NCBI GenBank assembly: GCA_949373085.1
Contig: CASICJ010000049.1
Span: 1-50,658, forward strand
Length of the DNA stretch: 50,658 bases
From: an uncultured Verrucomicrobiales bacterium
GTDB lineage: Bacteria; Verrucomicrobiota; Verrucomicrobiia; Verrucomicrobiales; Akkermansiaceae
Reading direction: 5' to 3'
A program made the translations under genes and the position numbers. Each line of letters opens with the position of its first letter. Positions within the stretch are counted from its first letter, which is position 1. The notes beneath the pieces are model-generated. The model had not been told where the DNA came from and did not search any database. It saw only the letters and a list, made by a program, of their open reading frames with translations. Shown here piece by piece: positions 18,831 to 27,556 of this stretch.

Positions 18831-19352
18831 TCACATCAGAAACAGATCCGGACCACGTCCAAAATACCTCCCAAGACGCATCGCGTGCTGCCTCGTGATA
18901 GCCCTCTGCCCATTCAAGATCATTGAGCAAAGAGGCGGAGACTTCCCTAGTATTTTTGAAAGGTCCTTAATCTGTAATTTATGCTCTTCCAGAAGTTTCT
19001 TGAGATACTCAACTGCCCGCGGTTTTTCCTCTGGTCCTTCATAACGCTTTACCAAAAGGTGGAGTAATGAAAGGTAATCAAGCTCGTCAGCATTGAGCTT
19101 TCGTGATGGCTCTTTAAACAACTTAATATGACAGAGAGTTTTCAGATAGGATTCACGAGACCGAATGACTCGTGGGGGGAAGCGAGTTACCAAGGACTCA
19201 TAAGCAGAGCTTGGACGCGAAGAAGCTTTTACTTGGTCAACTATCATAAGTGACAACAAGATCCCAGATATTCGCCCGATGTGCTTGCGATGAATTGCGC
19301 TTATTTGACGCTTACTTAAACCTTGGTATTCCTCCCTATTGATAATTTCCAC
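18831..19352 (-). CDS. HigA-like helix-turn-helix protein
   Basis: A 173-residue protein, read from a GTG eight bases after the preceding gene. The C-terminal half is a HigA/XRE-type DNA-binding domain: LLEEHKLQIKDLSKILGKSP, SMILNGQRAITRQHAMRLGR and YFGRGPDLFL. Before it comes the usual HigA linker pattern with RFPPRVIRSRESYLKTL and LDYLSLLHLLVKRYEG. The first 35 residues are not family-like, and an internal ATG at 19247 gives a more standard antitoxin length. No RelE/HigB-type toxin is recognisable next to it; the adjacent unknown gene is far too large. It could be a solitary regulator of the uptake run or half of an unfamiliar pair. Confidence 0.7.
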   Translation of the reverse strand: MEIINREEYQGLSKRQISAIHRKHIGRISGILLSLMIVDQVKASSRPSSAYESLVTRFPPRVIRSRESYLKTLCHIKLFKEPSRKLNADELDYLSLLHLLVKRYEGPEEKPRAVEYLKKLLEEHKLQIKDLSKILGKSPPLCSMILNGQRAITRQHAMRLGRYFGRGPDLFLM

Positions 19353-19360
19353 ACAATTGG

Positions 19361-20155
19361 CTACTTCTGATCACCATCGCGTTCTGTAGCTTGATAAGAG
19401 CTACTTTCACAGTTCAGAACGGATCTCCATATCTCTTTCACCTCAGAAGACTTTGCCGAAATCTCGCAAAAATTTTCCCCATGACTATTGAATAGCAATA
19501 GTAGTTGATGATCCTCTCCATCAAGCTCCTCTTGGACGAGACGATATGCATACAGATGATTCATGTCGACTTCCATCGAATAATTCTGCCCCTCAGAAAC
19601 TAAGAAGTCTCCTTTCTTCAAAAGGTTCTTGGGGGTGTGTGCAATTACCAAATTCCCGTCCCTACTAGACATGGCGATAGTAACACCAATCCCTTTATCA
19701 ATAGTCTTATCCAATATTATAGTCAGCGGATTTTGCGCCATACTACTCGACCTGAAATGTGCGGCATCTCGGCAACATGGACAAAGAGTTGGAGTTTTTA
19801 AGGATTCAGCTTCAAAATCCTTCATCATATTTTTGTCCCAAAATGTTCCCGTTATAAAGTACAACTGACGCCTGGAAGAAGCCAGCTTCGGTTCCAAGAC
19901 AATCGCTAACTCCCGATTCTCTGATATAAAATAAAGGACTGCACTTTTAGCTGATGCGTAAACCATGCCACGGCGCGCCCCTTTGAAGGAGAAGCCAGCT
20001 TCTGGAAGAACGAAATCCTCATCTGAAATATAACCTGATGAAAGGTTGATTTCGCCTCTACTTGAAGACATCGGAAATCTTATTTTATATTCACAAATTC
20101 CTAGAGTGGATAACCCCTTCCAAAATGAGGGACTAGAACAATCAACCTGAATCAT
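19361..20155 (-). CDS. Unknown 264-residue cytoplasmic protein with a CPCC motif
   Basis: I do not recognise a family. The protein has no signal peptide or membrane segment. A central TLCPCCRDAAHF (about residues 142-153) gives a cysteine pair motif that could bind metal or be redox active. The remainder is a mix of beta-like stretches (LVIAHTPKNLLKKGDFLVSE, MNHLYAYRLVQEELD). The stop is eight bases before the GTG of the HigA-like gene, so the two are translationally close. It follows a PEP-CTERM gene by 41 bases on the same strand. The intact frame, clean start and tight spacing argue that it is a real gene. Confidence 0.6.
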   Translation of the reverse strand: MIQVDCSSPSFWKGLSTLGICEYKIRFPMSSSRGEINLSSGYISDEDFVLPEAGFSFKGARRGMVYASAKSAVLYFISENRELAIVLEPKLASSRRQLYFITGTFWDKNMMKDFEAESLKTPTLCPCCRDAAHFRSSSMAQNPLTIILDKTIDKGIGVTIAMSSRDGNLVIAHTPKNLLKKGDFLVSEGQNYSMEVDMNHLYAYRLVQEELDGEDHQLLLLFNSHGENFCEISAKSSEVKEIWRSVLNCESSSYQATERDGDQK

Positions 20156-20196
20156 AATTTTTAGGTTCTAAATTTTTAAACAGAAAAAATAGCAGG

Positions 20197-20925
20197 CTAC
20201 AAAAAACTCACACCTCGGCTCCTATGCCCCAACAAAGCGAGAATTCCCATCGTTAGTAAAGTCAGCTCAAAGGGCTCAGGGATCTCGGCTATCGTGAGAA
20301 ATGTTGCCGCCGGGACTTCAGAACTATTGGAAAAGCCATGAAGAAAATCACTTCCCGAACGATCATCTCTACCCGTCAGCGCGATGAAATAATTAGAGTT
20401 TTCCCCATCAATCCAGTCGTTGATCAGATCCGTCACATTAAACGTTACGAGTCCGAGCGAATTTACCGAAACCGAAGAGACAGCATTAAAGATGTGAGTT
20501 GATTCAAACTCCATGGCGCTCATTACACCGTCAGGATTGGTATCATCTGCAATAGCTAGAAAGGGGTTTTCACCAACACCATGAATAGAAACTAAAAAGG
20601 GATTCTCCGGGTCTGCATCCGCATTGAAGCCACCACTGACTGAAGTCACTGACAAAATCGCGCTAGTTGTCCGACTGTCGAATGAGGTAGGATCAAAAGA
20701 GGTAAAGTCAAAGTAAATCCCTTCGGGCTGTTCAAGCCCAAAGGGTGCCGGAGAACTAGCCCTTAAAATTGGACGTGAATCACCCTCGTATCCCCTAACC
20801 TGATCCACTCCTTGAAAAAAACCTGATGTCATCACGCTCGTTTTAGGGACCAGCACTATACTTGCTTCCCCCACCGGACCAACGACTAACGAAGAAAGAA
20901 AAACGAACCGTATATTTTTTGTCAC
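20197..20925 (-). CDS. PEP-CTERM sorted protein
   Basis: Begins, with the GTG at 20925, as MTKNIRFVFLSSLVVGPVGE, a plausible signal peptide. It ends with IPEPFELTLLTMGILALLGH followed by an Arg-containing tail, the PEP-CTERM sorting signal. The middle includes GLVTFNVTDLINDWIDGENS, resembling the DNRLRE-type beta-sandwich module often paired with such tails (VTS.V..W..G...NYG). A longer start at 20979 (GTG) is open but would place 18 polar residues before the signal. It opens the tight minus-strand run that leads to the TonB receptor. Confidence 0.72.
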   Translation of the reverse strand: MTKNIRFVFLSSLVVGPVGEASIVLVPKTSVMTSGFFQGVDQVRGYEGDSRPILRASSPAPFGLEQPEGIYFDFTSFDPTSFDSRTTSAILSVTSVSGGFNADADPENPFLVSIHGVGENPFLAIADDTNPDGVMSAMEFESTHIFNAVSSVSVNSLGLVTFNVTDLINDWIDGENSNYFIALTGRDDRSGSDFLHGFSNSSEVPAATFLTIAEIPEPFELTLLTMGILALLGHRSRGVSFL

Positions 20926-21041
20926 AGTTCGAACGCTATCGAAAAAATGACATACCGCTTGTGGTCGGTTATGATCCACTGACTCTGGGTTGCCAAAAGG
21001 ATGGAATTCACGGAACTCGTTTTGAAAAACGTAATCAGCCC

Positions 21042-21854
21042 CTACGAACTTCTCTTGAGAAACTGGGACGGCGTCATCTCCTTTTCCAAAGAAAAAGCTT
21101 TCGAGAAGTGAGACAGCGATTGATATCCGACTTCCAATGCAACTTCGGTCACATTGAGCCGACCCTCTGAAAGCAATTCGGCTGCTTTAGAAATACGTAA
21201 TGATCTTAGATGCAAAAGAAGCGTTTTCCCTGTTTCCTGCTTCACTAAACGACTCAAGTATGGAGGAGCGCAACCCACATCTCGAGCTAGCTTCTTCAAA
21301 TCAAGGGCCTGCTCTAGCCTGCCCTCCAGCAGTATTAAAGCTTCGCGAACATGACGGTGGGCATTTGATTTAATCATCGAGCAAAAGAACCTAGGTTCCT
21401 CTTTGGGTTGACGGAACAAGTGCAACGACAAAATCTCTAAAGTCTTAGCCAAATACCAAGCTTTCTCGACGGCAGATTGAATGGGAGGGCTGACCAAATC
21501 GCCTAAGAAACCTGAATCGCGCTCAGACCAGCGGCGAAGAATTCCCAAGTTTTTCTTCATAATCAGCCCAACCGGTCCAAAGACCCGCTCCACCGATTGG
21601 ATCGCGATCACTAAAATCACAAAATTATGTCCAGTATCGGAGGCAAATCGAGTCGCTGACATCAGCCCCTCCTTTTTTTCAGTCGTGAAAAGAGCCGTCG
21701 TCGTGGGAAGGAGCGTGAGCCGAGTTCCCGCATCCATCATAAGCCCCTCTCCTTTTTGATTAAAGATGAGATGAAGCGACGATCTTTTCACGATTTCAGC
21801 CCACGACCCGGCTTCACCGGGATTCCCGGTGAGATGCCAAATTTCAAAGTCCAA
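21042..21854 (-). CDS. AraC-family transcriptional regulator
   Basis: A 270-residue regulator. The C-terminal 100 residues form the double helix-turn-helix AraC domain: LDLKKLARDVGCAPPYLSRL, then VTEVALEVGYQSLSHFSKAF and MTPSQFLKRSS. The N-terminal part has no enzyme motif and resembles the sensor region of PchR-like regulators, which control siderophore or iron uptake genes; that resemblance is a weak impression. Its stop lies about 120 bases before the first PEP-CTERM start, on the same strand, so it may head or control the downstream receptor run. Confidence 0.88.
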   Translation of the reverse strand: MDFEIWHLTGNPGEAGSWAEIVKRSSLHLIFNQKGEGLMMDAGTRLTLLPTTTALFTTEKKEGLMSATRFASDTGHNFVILVIAIQSVERVFGPVGLIMKKNLGILRRWSERDSGFLGDLVSPPIQSAVEKAWYLAKTLEILSLHLFRQPKEEPRFFCSMIKSNAHRHVREALILLEGRLEQALDLKKLARDVGCAPPYLSRLVKQETGKTLLLHLRSLRISKAAELLSEGRLNVTEVALEVGYQSLSHFSKAFSLEKEMTPSQFLKRSS

Positions 21855-22024
21855 ACTACCGGACTGGCGATGGATCAGCGTCTTCCGAATGACTATTGGT
21901 ATTGAGACTCAATCCCAATAGCAACCCTTTGTCGTAGAACAATTCACCGAACAACCAAAAATAGGCTCTATCTTCTTTAAGAATCAGCTTTGGCCTTTCT
22001 CGATTTTCAGGTTAATCACCATTC

Positions 22025-22897
22025 ATGTATTTGACCGGATTCGCAGATGAAGCAGCTCAGGACCTCGCAACCCAAATCAAAGCGACAAAGGAAATTGGTT
22101 GGACCCGTATCTCTGCACGGGGAGTGAACGGGGCTAATCTTCACGAACTCCCTGATGATGAGTTTGATAAGGTCGCCGGACAACTCGACGAATCCGGTAT
22201 CACGATCCCTGAATTCGGTTCGTTGATCGGCAATTGGGGGAAAAAAATCACTTCCAATTTCGACATCACTCTCGCTGAAATCGAGCGAGCCATTCCCCGC
22301 ATGCAGCGTCTCGGCACCGAGCTAATCCGTATTATGTCGTATGCGCAAGAACCTTGGGGAAAAGACCAGCAAGAAGGAGAACGCTTTCGACGCCTCCGCG
22401 AGATCCACGCTCGATTTTCCGATGCCGGACTCCAAGCTGTCCATGAAAATTGTATGAATTGGGGAGGTTTCTCTCCTGACCACACCCTTCGGCTCGTAGA
22501 AGAAGTTCCAGGCCTAAAACTGATCTTCGACACCGCCAATCCAATTTTCCAGCTCGACCGCTCCAAGCCCGAGCCCTTTCCATGGCAGGACCCCCTTGAA
22601 TTTTACCAGAAGGTCAGGGAGCACGTCGTTCACGTTCATATCAAGGATTGTACTAATCCCGCCGCAGGTGAAACCGAACCCACCCAATATACTCTCCCTG
22701 GCAAAGGCCAGGCAAAGGTCCTCGAGATTCTCAGGGCACTCAAACGTGATGGTTACAAAGGCGGCCTTGCCATTGAACCACATGTTGCCACTGTTTTCCA
22801 CTCGACCGAGGATGAAGAGCCTGATTGGCAGCAGTGTTACGATTCCTATGTTGAATACGGGCACGCCATGAACCGATTGATGGAAGATCTCGTCTAA
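22025..22897 (+). CDS. Sugar phosphate isomerase/epimerase (TIM barrel)
   Basis: A 290-residue xylose isomerase-like barrel protein without a signal peptide. MYLTGFADEAAQDLATQIKA opens it. GLQAVHENCMNWGGFSPD carries a metal-binding style HEN. LKLIFDTANPIF contains the conserved Asp, HVVHVHIKDC has the HVHIKD motif, and GGLAIEPHVA supplies a C-terminal Glu. These are the usual metal ligands of the family. The substrate is unknown; PVC genomes have many such genes for unusual sugars. The next gene starts nine bases downstream on the same strand. Confidence 0.88.
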   Translation: MYLTGFADEAAQDLATQIKATKEIGWTRISARGVNGANLHELPDDEFDKVAGQLDESGITIPEFGSLIGNWGKKITSNFDITLAEIERAIPRMQRLGTELIRIMSYAQEPWGKDQQEGERFRRLREIHARFSDAGLQAVHENCMNWGGFSPDHTLRLVEEVPGLKLIFDTANPIFQLDRSKPEPFPWQDPLEFYQKVREHVVHVHIKDCTNPAAGETEPTQYTLPGKGQAKVLEILRALKRDGYKGGLAIEPHVATVFHSTEDEEPDWQQCYDSYVEYGHAMNRLMEDLV

Positions 22898-22906
22898 GCT
22901 AATCCT

Positions 22907-23704
22907 ATGGACCAACTCTCACCCTTGACCTTAATTATAGGCGTAATTGCTCTCTTCACCATCCTCGGGTTTTTGAAGAGATTTATCTCCTTCTTTTTTA
23001 ATCTCGTTGCCCTGTCCCTCGGAGCAATCGCTGGATTGTGGGCTTATAATAACGGATTTGAAATCGCGCAGAAGGCCGTCGACAAGCCCCAGCCGTGGAT
23101 GTCAACAGCCATTGGAATCTCGACCTTCATAATTACTATTGTTGCCTTTCGGAAGATCATTGGCTTTCTCGCTGCGAAAGATGATGAAGATAATCGGACA
23201 CGTTCCGGAGGATTCAGGATGGGTGGAGGAATTTTCGGGCTGCTTCTTGGTGCTAGTTTTACTTACTTCATACTCACCGGCGTACGCTATGCAGGCACAG
23301 TCTCCGAGCTCGATCGCTTGACCAAATATGTCAGCGGTAAAATCGACGCCTCTAGCAAGGAGCCAATCTTCGCCAAATTAAAACTATGGATCGACAGCAG
23401 TCAAATTGGACAATGGCACCAGAAAATCGATTTTCTAAACGACCCCGTTGAGGCCAATTCTGCTAAGTTGGCGATCGTCAAAGAAGAGGACCTCGAGAAG
23501 TTTGCCACGATGACCTCACAACAAGGTGTCGAATTCATACCCGATGCCATTCCAGTCGATCCAGCAATTCAAAAAGCATACGACCGCCGTAACTTTGGGG
23601 CACTCCTTAGAAATGAAGCCATCCAAAAAAAACTTCGCGAAACTTTCACCGAAGAACAACTTCGCAAACTGGATATCGAAGGTGAATTAGGCCTTCGAAA
23701 ATAG
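22907..23704 (+). CDS. CvpA-like membrane protein
   Basis: A 265-residue protein with three or four N-terminal membrane segments (LTLIIGVIALFTILGFL, SFFFNLVALSLGAIAGLWAY, STAIGISTFIITIVAFR, GGGIFGLLLGASFTYFIL) and a soluble C-terminal tail of about 120 residues. The layout, including the glycine-rich third loop, matches the CvpA/colicin V production family, whose molecular role is poorly defined. The tail ends in a charged helix (FTEEQLRKLDIEGELGLRK). It probably shares a transcript with the isomerase gene just upstream. Confidence 0.65.
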   Translation: MDQLSPLTLIIGVIALFTILGFLKRFISFFFNLVALSLGAIAGLWAYNNGFEIAQKAVDKPQPWMSTAIGISTFIITIVAFRKIIGFLAAKDDEDNRTRSGGFRMGGGIFGLLLGASFTYFILTGVRYAGTVSELDRLTKYVSGKIDASSKEPIFAKLKLWIDSSQIGQWHQKIDFLNDPVEANSAKLAIVKEEDLEKFATMTSQQGVEFIPDAIPVDPAIQKAYDRRNFGALLRNEAIQKKLRETFTEEQLRKLDIEGELGLRK

Positions 23705-23715
23705 CCTTCGGAACT

Positions 23716-24921
23716 CTAACGGGTCAGCGACATCATTGCGGCCAGTAGGCCCACAAAGTTAGGATTCCACTGATCATGATGACTCCTCATAAAAGCACCA
23801 GGAATGGGAACAATCCAGTAAGGTGTGTCATTATAATAGTGACCCTCTAGCCTCGAAAATCGATAGACTTCTTTTTCACCCCGAACAAGAAATCCATCTA
23901 ACTCACGCGCATTCCTATTGTCCCAGTAAAGCTCCTCAAGAGACCTTTCTTGGTTCTTTAGTTTTTCAAACTTGTGACTGAACAGTGGATCAAAATGTCC
24001 CACTGTCGATCTATGAGCGGCCGCTTGCGTGCCGCGTAACTTATCACTCTTAGGGTCCCTGCGATACATCCCGGCAACTCCGGTATTGAAAAAATTAAGC
24101 CCAGGAACCCATCTACCCATAAGATTCCCCATGGGCCAAAAAACACTTGTAATAAAGTCGCGCTGACTAGTTAGAGAAATCATAAGAGGCCCTCCTTCAA
24201 CATCCTTGATGCCACGATTCTTAAAGGTCGAGAGAAGCTGACGGGCATAAATTGCAGACTCGGCGGAGTTAATCGAAACCATCAAGTCCGCCGGAAAATC
24301 TTTACGCATCAGCTTCCCTCCGCGCGCAGAATCCATCGCGACACGAGCTGAAATTGACTCCGCCATCGCGCGCTCAAGAATGGCACCACCTAACGAGTGG
24401 CCAATCATTACAATTCGATTTTTCGAATTAGCTTCGCGCGCCGCTGTACCCAGCTCGTGAAGCACCTCAGTGCCTGAAACTCCACCAACTCTTCGTGCTG
24501 CCGCATGCCGGTGGAAATAGTCAACTCCAATTGGAAAAGTTGCCAAAGACCTCCCCCGCCAACTCACAAAAACTCCCATCACTTTTCTCCCAGTAGCTTT
24601 CCCTAGATCCTTGAGCATCCCCCGAAAATCATGGAGGTCACCAGCCCCGGTGATCAAACGCTCAGAAGCATTGTGATTCCAGCCGTGAATATAAACGACC
24701 ATTAATAGGGGATCATTTGACTCTCTTTCAATCTTAGCTGTCACCCGCTTTAATTGGTCAAAGCTGATCAATTCACCCTGATCATCGATCTCAACATGTC
24801 CGAGAGAAACCTTTGGATCGAGCCTTTCAAGAGTCAACTCTGGTGCCTGCCGATATCCCGAAGTATTAGTGCATGCAGAGTTCAGAAACAATAAAGGCAG
24901 CAGACAAAAAATAATTCGCAT
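23716..24921 (-). CDS. Lipoprotein alpha/beta hydrolase
   Basis: From the ATG at 24921 the protein begins MRIIFCLLPLLFLNSACTNT, a lipoprotein signal with lipobox LNSAC, and is 401 residues long. LLMVVYIHGWNHNAS gives the oxyanion-side HGW motif and IVMIGHSLGGAILERAM contains the nucleophile elbow GHSLGG. The family is the DUF900/esterase-like alpha/beta hydrolases with unknown substrates. Open codons continue upstream through the tRNA gene to 25047, but translation there would read the tRNA, so the lipoprotein start is preferred. It is convergent with the CvpA-like gene. Confidence 0.82.
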   Translation of the reverse strand: MRIIFCLLPLLFLNSACTNTSGYRQAPELTLERLDPKVSLGHVEIDDQGELISFDQLKRVTAKIERESNDPLLMVVYIHGWNHNASERLITGAGDLHDFRGMLKDLGKATGRKVMGVFVSWRGRSLATFPIGVDYFHRHAAARRVGGVSGTEVLHELGTAAREANSKNRIVMIGHSLGGAILERAMAESISARVAMDSARGGKLMRKDFPADLMVSINSAESAIYARQLLSTFKNRGIKDVEGGPLMISLTSQRDFITSVFWPMGNLMGRWVPGLNFFNTGVAGMYRRDPKSDKLRGTQAAAHRSTVGHFDPLFSHKFEKLKNQERSLEELYWDNRNARELDGFLVRGEKEVYRFSRLEGHYYNDTPYWIVPIPGAFMRSHHDQWNPNFVGLLAAMMSLTR

Positions 24922-25007
24922 CACGGTTATTAAAGCGGGATCACAAAAACTGCCCATCGATAAAATCGAAATACGCATTGCCTCAAACAATGAACTCGCG
25001 CACGAAG

Positions 25008-25090
25008 TACCTCCGGCCGGGATCGAACCGGCACGACCTAGGGTCAATGGATTTTAAATCCACAGCGTCTACCAATTCCGCCACGGAGGC
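25008..25090 (-). tRNA. tRNA-Leu (anticodon UAA)
   Basis: The minus strand folds as a class II tRNA of 83 nucleotides. The acceptor arm GCCTCCG pairs with CGGAGGT (one G-U), the D arm contains TGGTAGACGC, and the anticodon loop is ATTTAAAAT with TAA in the middle. A long variable arm (TGACCCTAGGTCG) and a T arm with GGTTCGATCCC follow. The discriminator is A, as expected for leucine. The 3' CCA is not encoded. Confidence 0.95.
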
Positions 25091-25231
25091 CTTTCGTTTC
25101 ACAAGCGGGCGCAGTCTTCGGCAGCGGATCAATCTTGGCAAGTCTGGAACCATTTAAAGGCGCTTTTGAATCTGTTCTTTGGTCATGTTATCATCAAAGG
25201 CCTAGCGAATAACAAGATCAGTCGAGATTAC

Positions 25232-26470
25232 ATGGAGGCTGGACCCCATCAACAAATCATTCAAACTCCTCCCGTGACACTCACTCCGCGCGGCATTCTT
25301 TTTCTTCTTGTTACGTTTACCCTTATAATGATCGGCGTTTTGCGAATCGATGGCGACTTAATCGCACTCGGCACCGCAGGCCCCCTACTAGGCATGATGG
25401 TCATAATAATGGGAAAATGGAACCTCCGCGGCATCCTTCTTGAACTTTCAGCCCCTTCCCGCGTCTTTGCAGACACCCCTTTTGATCTGCGGCTCACCCA
25501 GCTGAACATGAGGAGCCTCTTCGATGCCTGCAGCACAGACCTCGACCACAGTTTCTCCCAGGTTTCCAAGATTGAAACACATGCGATATGGACTGCTGCC
25601 CGCTCGTCTTCGACAAGCTAACTACGAAAAAGTATTACCAAAAGAGGGGCTATTTCGGAACACCTCTGCACTTTAAGTTCAGCCTTCCCATTAGGCCTAT
25701 TTCGTTTCGTGAAAAACATCACATTTGAACACGAAATTTTAGTCTTCCCCAAGCCTCTTGTCCCAGAGGAATTCTTTGCGAACGGGGAATTCGATGACGC
25801 TTGGGACGGAGAGGGTTTCCAATCCGGCAATGCCCCCGGAGAACCCCGCGGACTACGCCCATACCAACCAGGGGATCGAGCCAAGTAAATCCATTGGCCA
25901 TCCACCATAAGATCCCAGGCAAGAGGTCGAAGCCCTTGGGTCCGTGAATACGACCCACCTAGCTTACGCCCCCGCCATGCAGTTGTCATGTTCCATAGCT
26001 TTGGAACTAATCACACTCTCATTCTTACTGACCTGTTCGAGCGAGCTCTCTCACTAGTTTGCGGAACCCTAAGACACCTCAGAGGAATCGGAGTGCCCGC
26101 GAATCTTCGGGCTAATTTTCTGTGCTGGAAAAGTCAAAAAACTTTTCACGCCGAAGCTTGGAGCGACACCCTGACTCTTCTTTCTCGAGCCAAACGAGAC
26201 AACCACACTGAAGAGCATGACGTTCTCGCCGAAATCGAAATAACGCCCGCCAAAGATGCTATCATCGTCATCTCTGAAATGCCTCTGACATCGTGGAAAA
26301 ATATCATGCTAGAACGCCGTATATTAATCATTGATATTCAACAACACCGCTTTGAACAGCGTGACCTTAACTTTAAATCTCGTAGTCCAAGACACTTGAA
26401 AGATTTGGTCAGAGCAGATCCAAAGGCTACTCACCCACCGCAACCTGACGGGCTAAATCCTCAGCGGTAA
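25232..26470 (+). pseudogene. DUF58 protein interrupted by two in-frame TAA codons
   Basis: One reading frame from MEAGPHQQIIQTPPVTLTPR to the stop at 26468-26470 encodes a DUF58-type membrane protein. Two N-terminal membrane segments (GILFLLVTFTLIMIGVL, LIALGTAGPLLGMMVIIM) precede the DUF58 core with GEPRGLRPYQPGDRAK-(stop)-IHWPSTIRSQ, where the family normally has a residue such as S or D before IHW. The stops are at 25619-25621 and 25886-25888; both are TAA and no frame change is needed. The sequence between and after them is well conserved, so inactivation, if real, is recent. Base errors in the template are the alternative. The 3' end overlaps the convergent thioredoxin-like gene by 44 bases. 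Confidence 0.8.
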
Positions 26471-27506
26471 TTTTCACGAAAGCCCCTGGCTCACCCGAAT
26501 AGCGAATCTTGTGCTCATCATCGAGAACGTAGACGAAGGGCCATTGTTCAATACGGTAAATCTTAGTAATCGATTGAGTGGAATCCGAAAAGTTCTTCCA
26601 ATTCACCGTTCCCTCCCCAATATGCCTGCGCAAAGTCCGCGGGTCATCCATATTAACACCCAAAATTTGGATTTTTTTGTCCACGAACTCCTCTTGATAT
26701 TTTTTCATAAGAGCGAGACTTTCGTCATGCGCCGGCATGAGAGCATGCCAAAAAAAGAGGATGGTAACCTTTCCACGGTAATCACTTAGCGAAGACTTAT
26801 TGAGAGTCACTTCCACCCCTGTGAAATCGGGGGCCTCGGCACCAAGATTAAGTCGGCTCATACGAAAGAGCTCGTCTCTGAGGATCGCCTGAGTCGTGGT
26901 CTTCCCTACCGTTAGGTCAGGCGCCATGATCGCCTTGCGAAGTTTATCCTGCCGAATCGCCATGCCGCGTTTCCCTCCACCAATACGACGGTGTAAAATA
27001 GCCTGTGCAAGAGCAGAAGCCCCGCGAACCATCTCCGAGGGGTTCGCCTTCTCAACTGTCTCGAGAATAGCCATCGATCGAGGATCCTGAATGTGCGTCA
27101 ATGCAATACAATAAGAACCGAGCTTAGGACTTAGAAGATGATTGCTTCGGACAGCTTCCCTGATGATTCCAGCCGGGCGAGCCGGATCTCCGCGTCGAAC
27201 GGGCTTCCTCACTTGCTTGACCGCATAAGTCGACGCATTCACCAGCAACCAAGCCGCTGGTTCGAGGATCCAAGATTTATCTAGATCATTTCGGATTTCT
27301 TCCCAAATTTTCCGACCGACCTCGACTTCATCTGGGCGACGTTGCCACGCTGCATTTTGGGCATCATTATTGGCAGCGGTGCGAACATCGCTAGTCCACT
27401 TTTGATAGGCTTGGTCGAAAGCACGCGAGATCAATCGTGCTCTCTCAGGCGAGCCAGCAAAAGCCAGCCCCGTAGTCACGGTCAGAATAAATAGAATCAC
27501 TTTCAT
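26427..27506 (-). CDS. Exported thioredoxin-fold (TlpA/AhpC-like) protein without CxxC
   Basis: A 359-residue protein with signal peptide MKVILFILTVTTGLAFAGS. About 220 residues of mostly helical sequence follow, rich in basic residues. The C-terminal part is a thioredoxin-like domain: LGAEAPDFTGVEVTLNKSSL, then YRGKVTILFFWHALMPAHDE, QILGVNMDDPRTL and WPFVYVLDDEHKI with the usual cis-proline region. Where redox-active TlpA proteins have CxxC after FW, this one reads HALMP, so it should be unable to do disulfide chemistry. It may bind partner proteins instead. The convergent neighbour is the interrupted DUF58 gene. Confidence 0.82.
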   Translation of the reverse strand: MKVILFILTVTTGLAFAGSPERARLISRAFDQAYQKWTSDVRTAANNDAQNAAWQRRPDEVEVGRKIWEEIRNDLDKSWILEPAAWLLVNASTYAVKQVRKPVRRGDPARPAGIIREAVRSNHLLSPKLGSYCIALTHIQDPRSMAILETVEKANPSEMVRGASALAQAILHRRIGGGKRGMAIRQDKLRKAIMAPDLTVGKTTTQAILRDELFRMSRLNLGAEAPDFTGVEVTLNKSSLSDYRGKVTILFFWHALMPAHDESLALMKKYQEEFVDKKIQILGVNMDDPRTLRRHIGEGTVNWKNFSDSTQSITKIYRIEQWPFVYVLDDEHKIRYSGEPGAFVKITAEDLARQVAVGE

Positions 27507-27556
27507 GGTGTTCCAAAAGATTGCACGATTTCAAAGGGTTTGCCAAATTGGAAAGC

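Noticed and set aside
25232..26470. TAA recoded as a sense codon
   Set aside because: Many other genes in the window use TAA as a normal stop.
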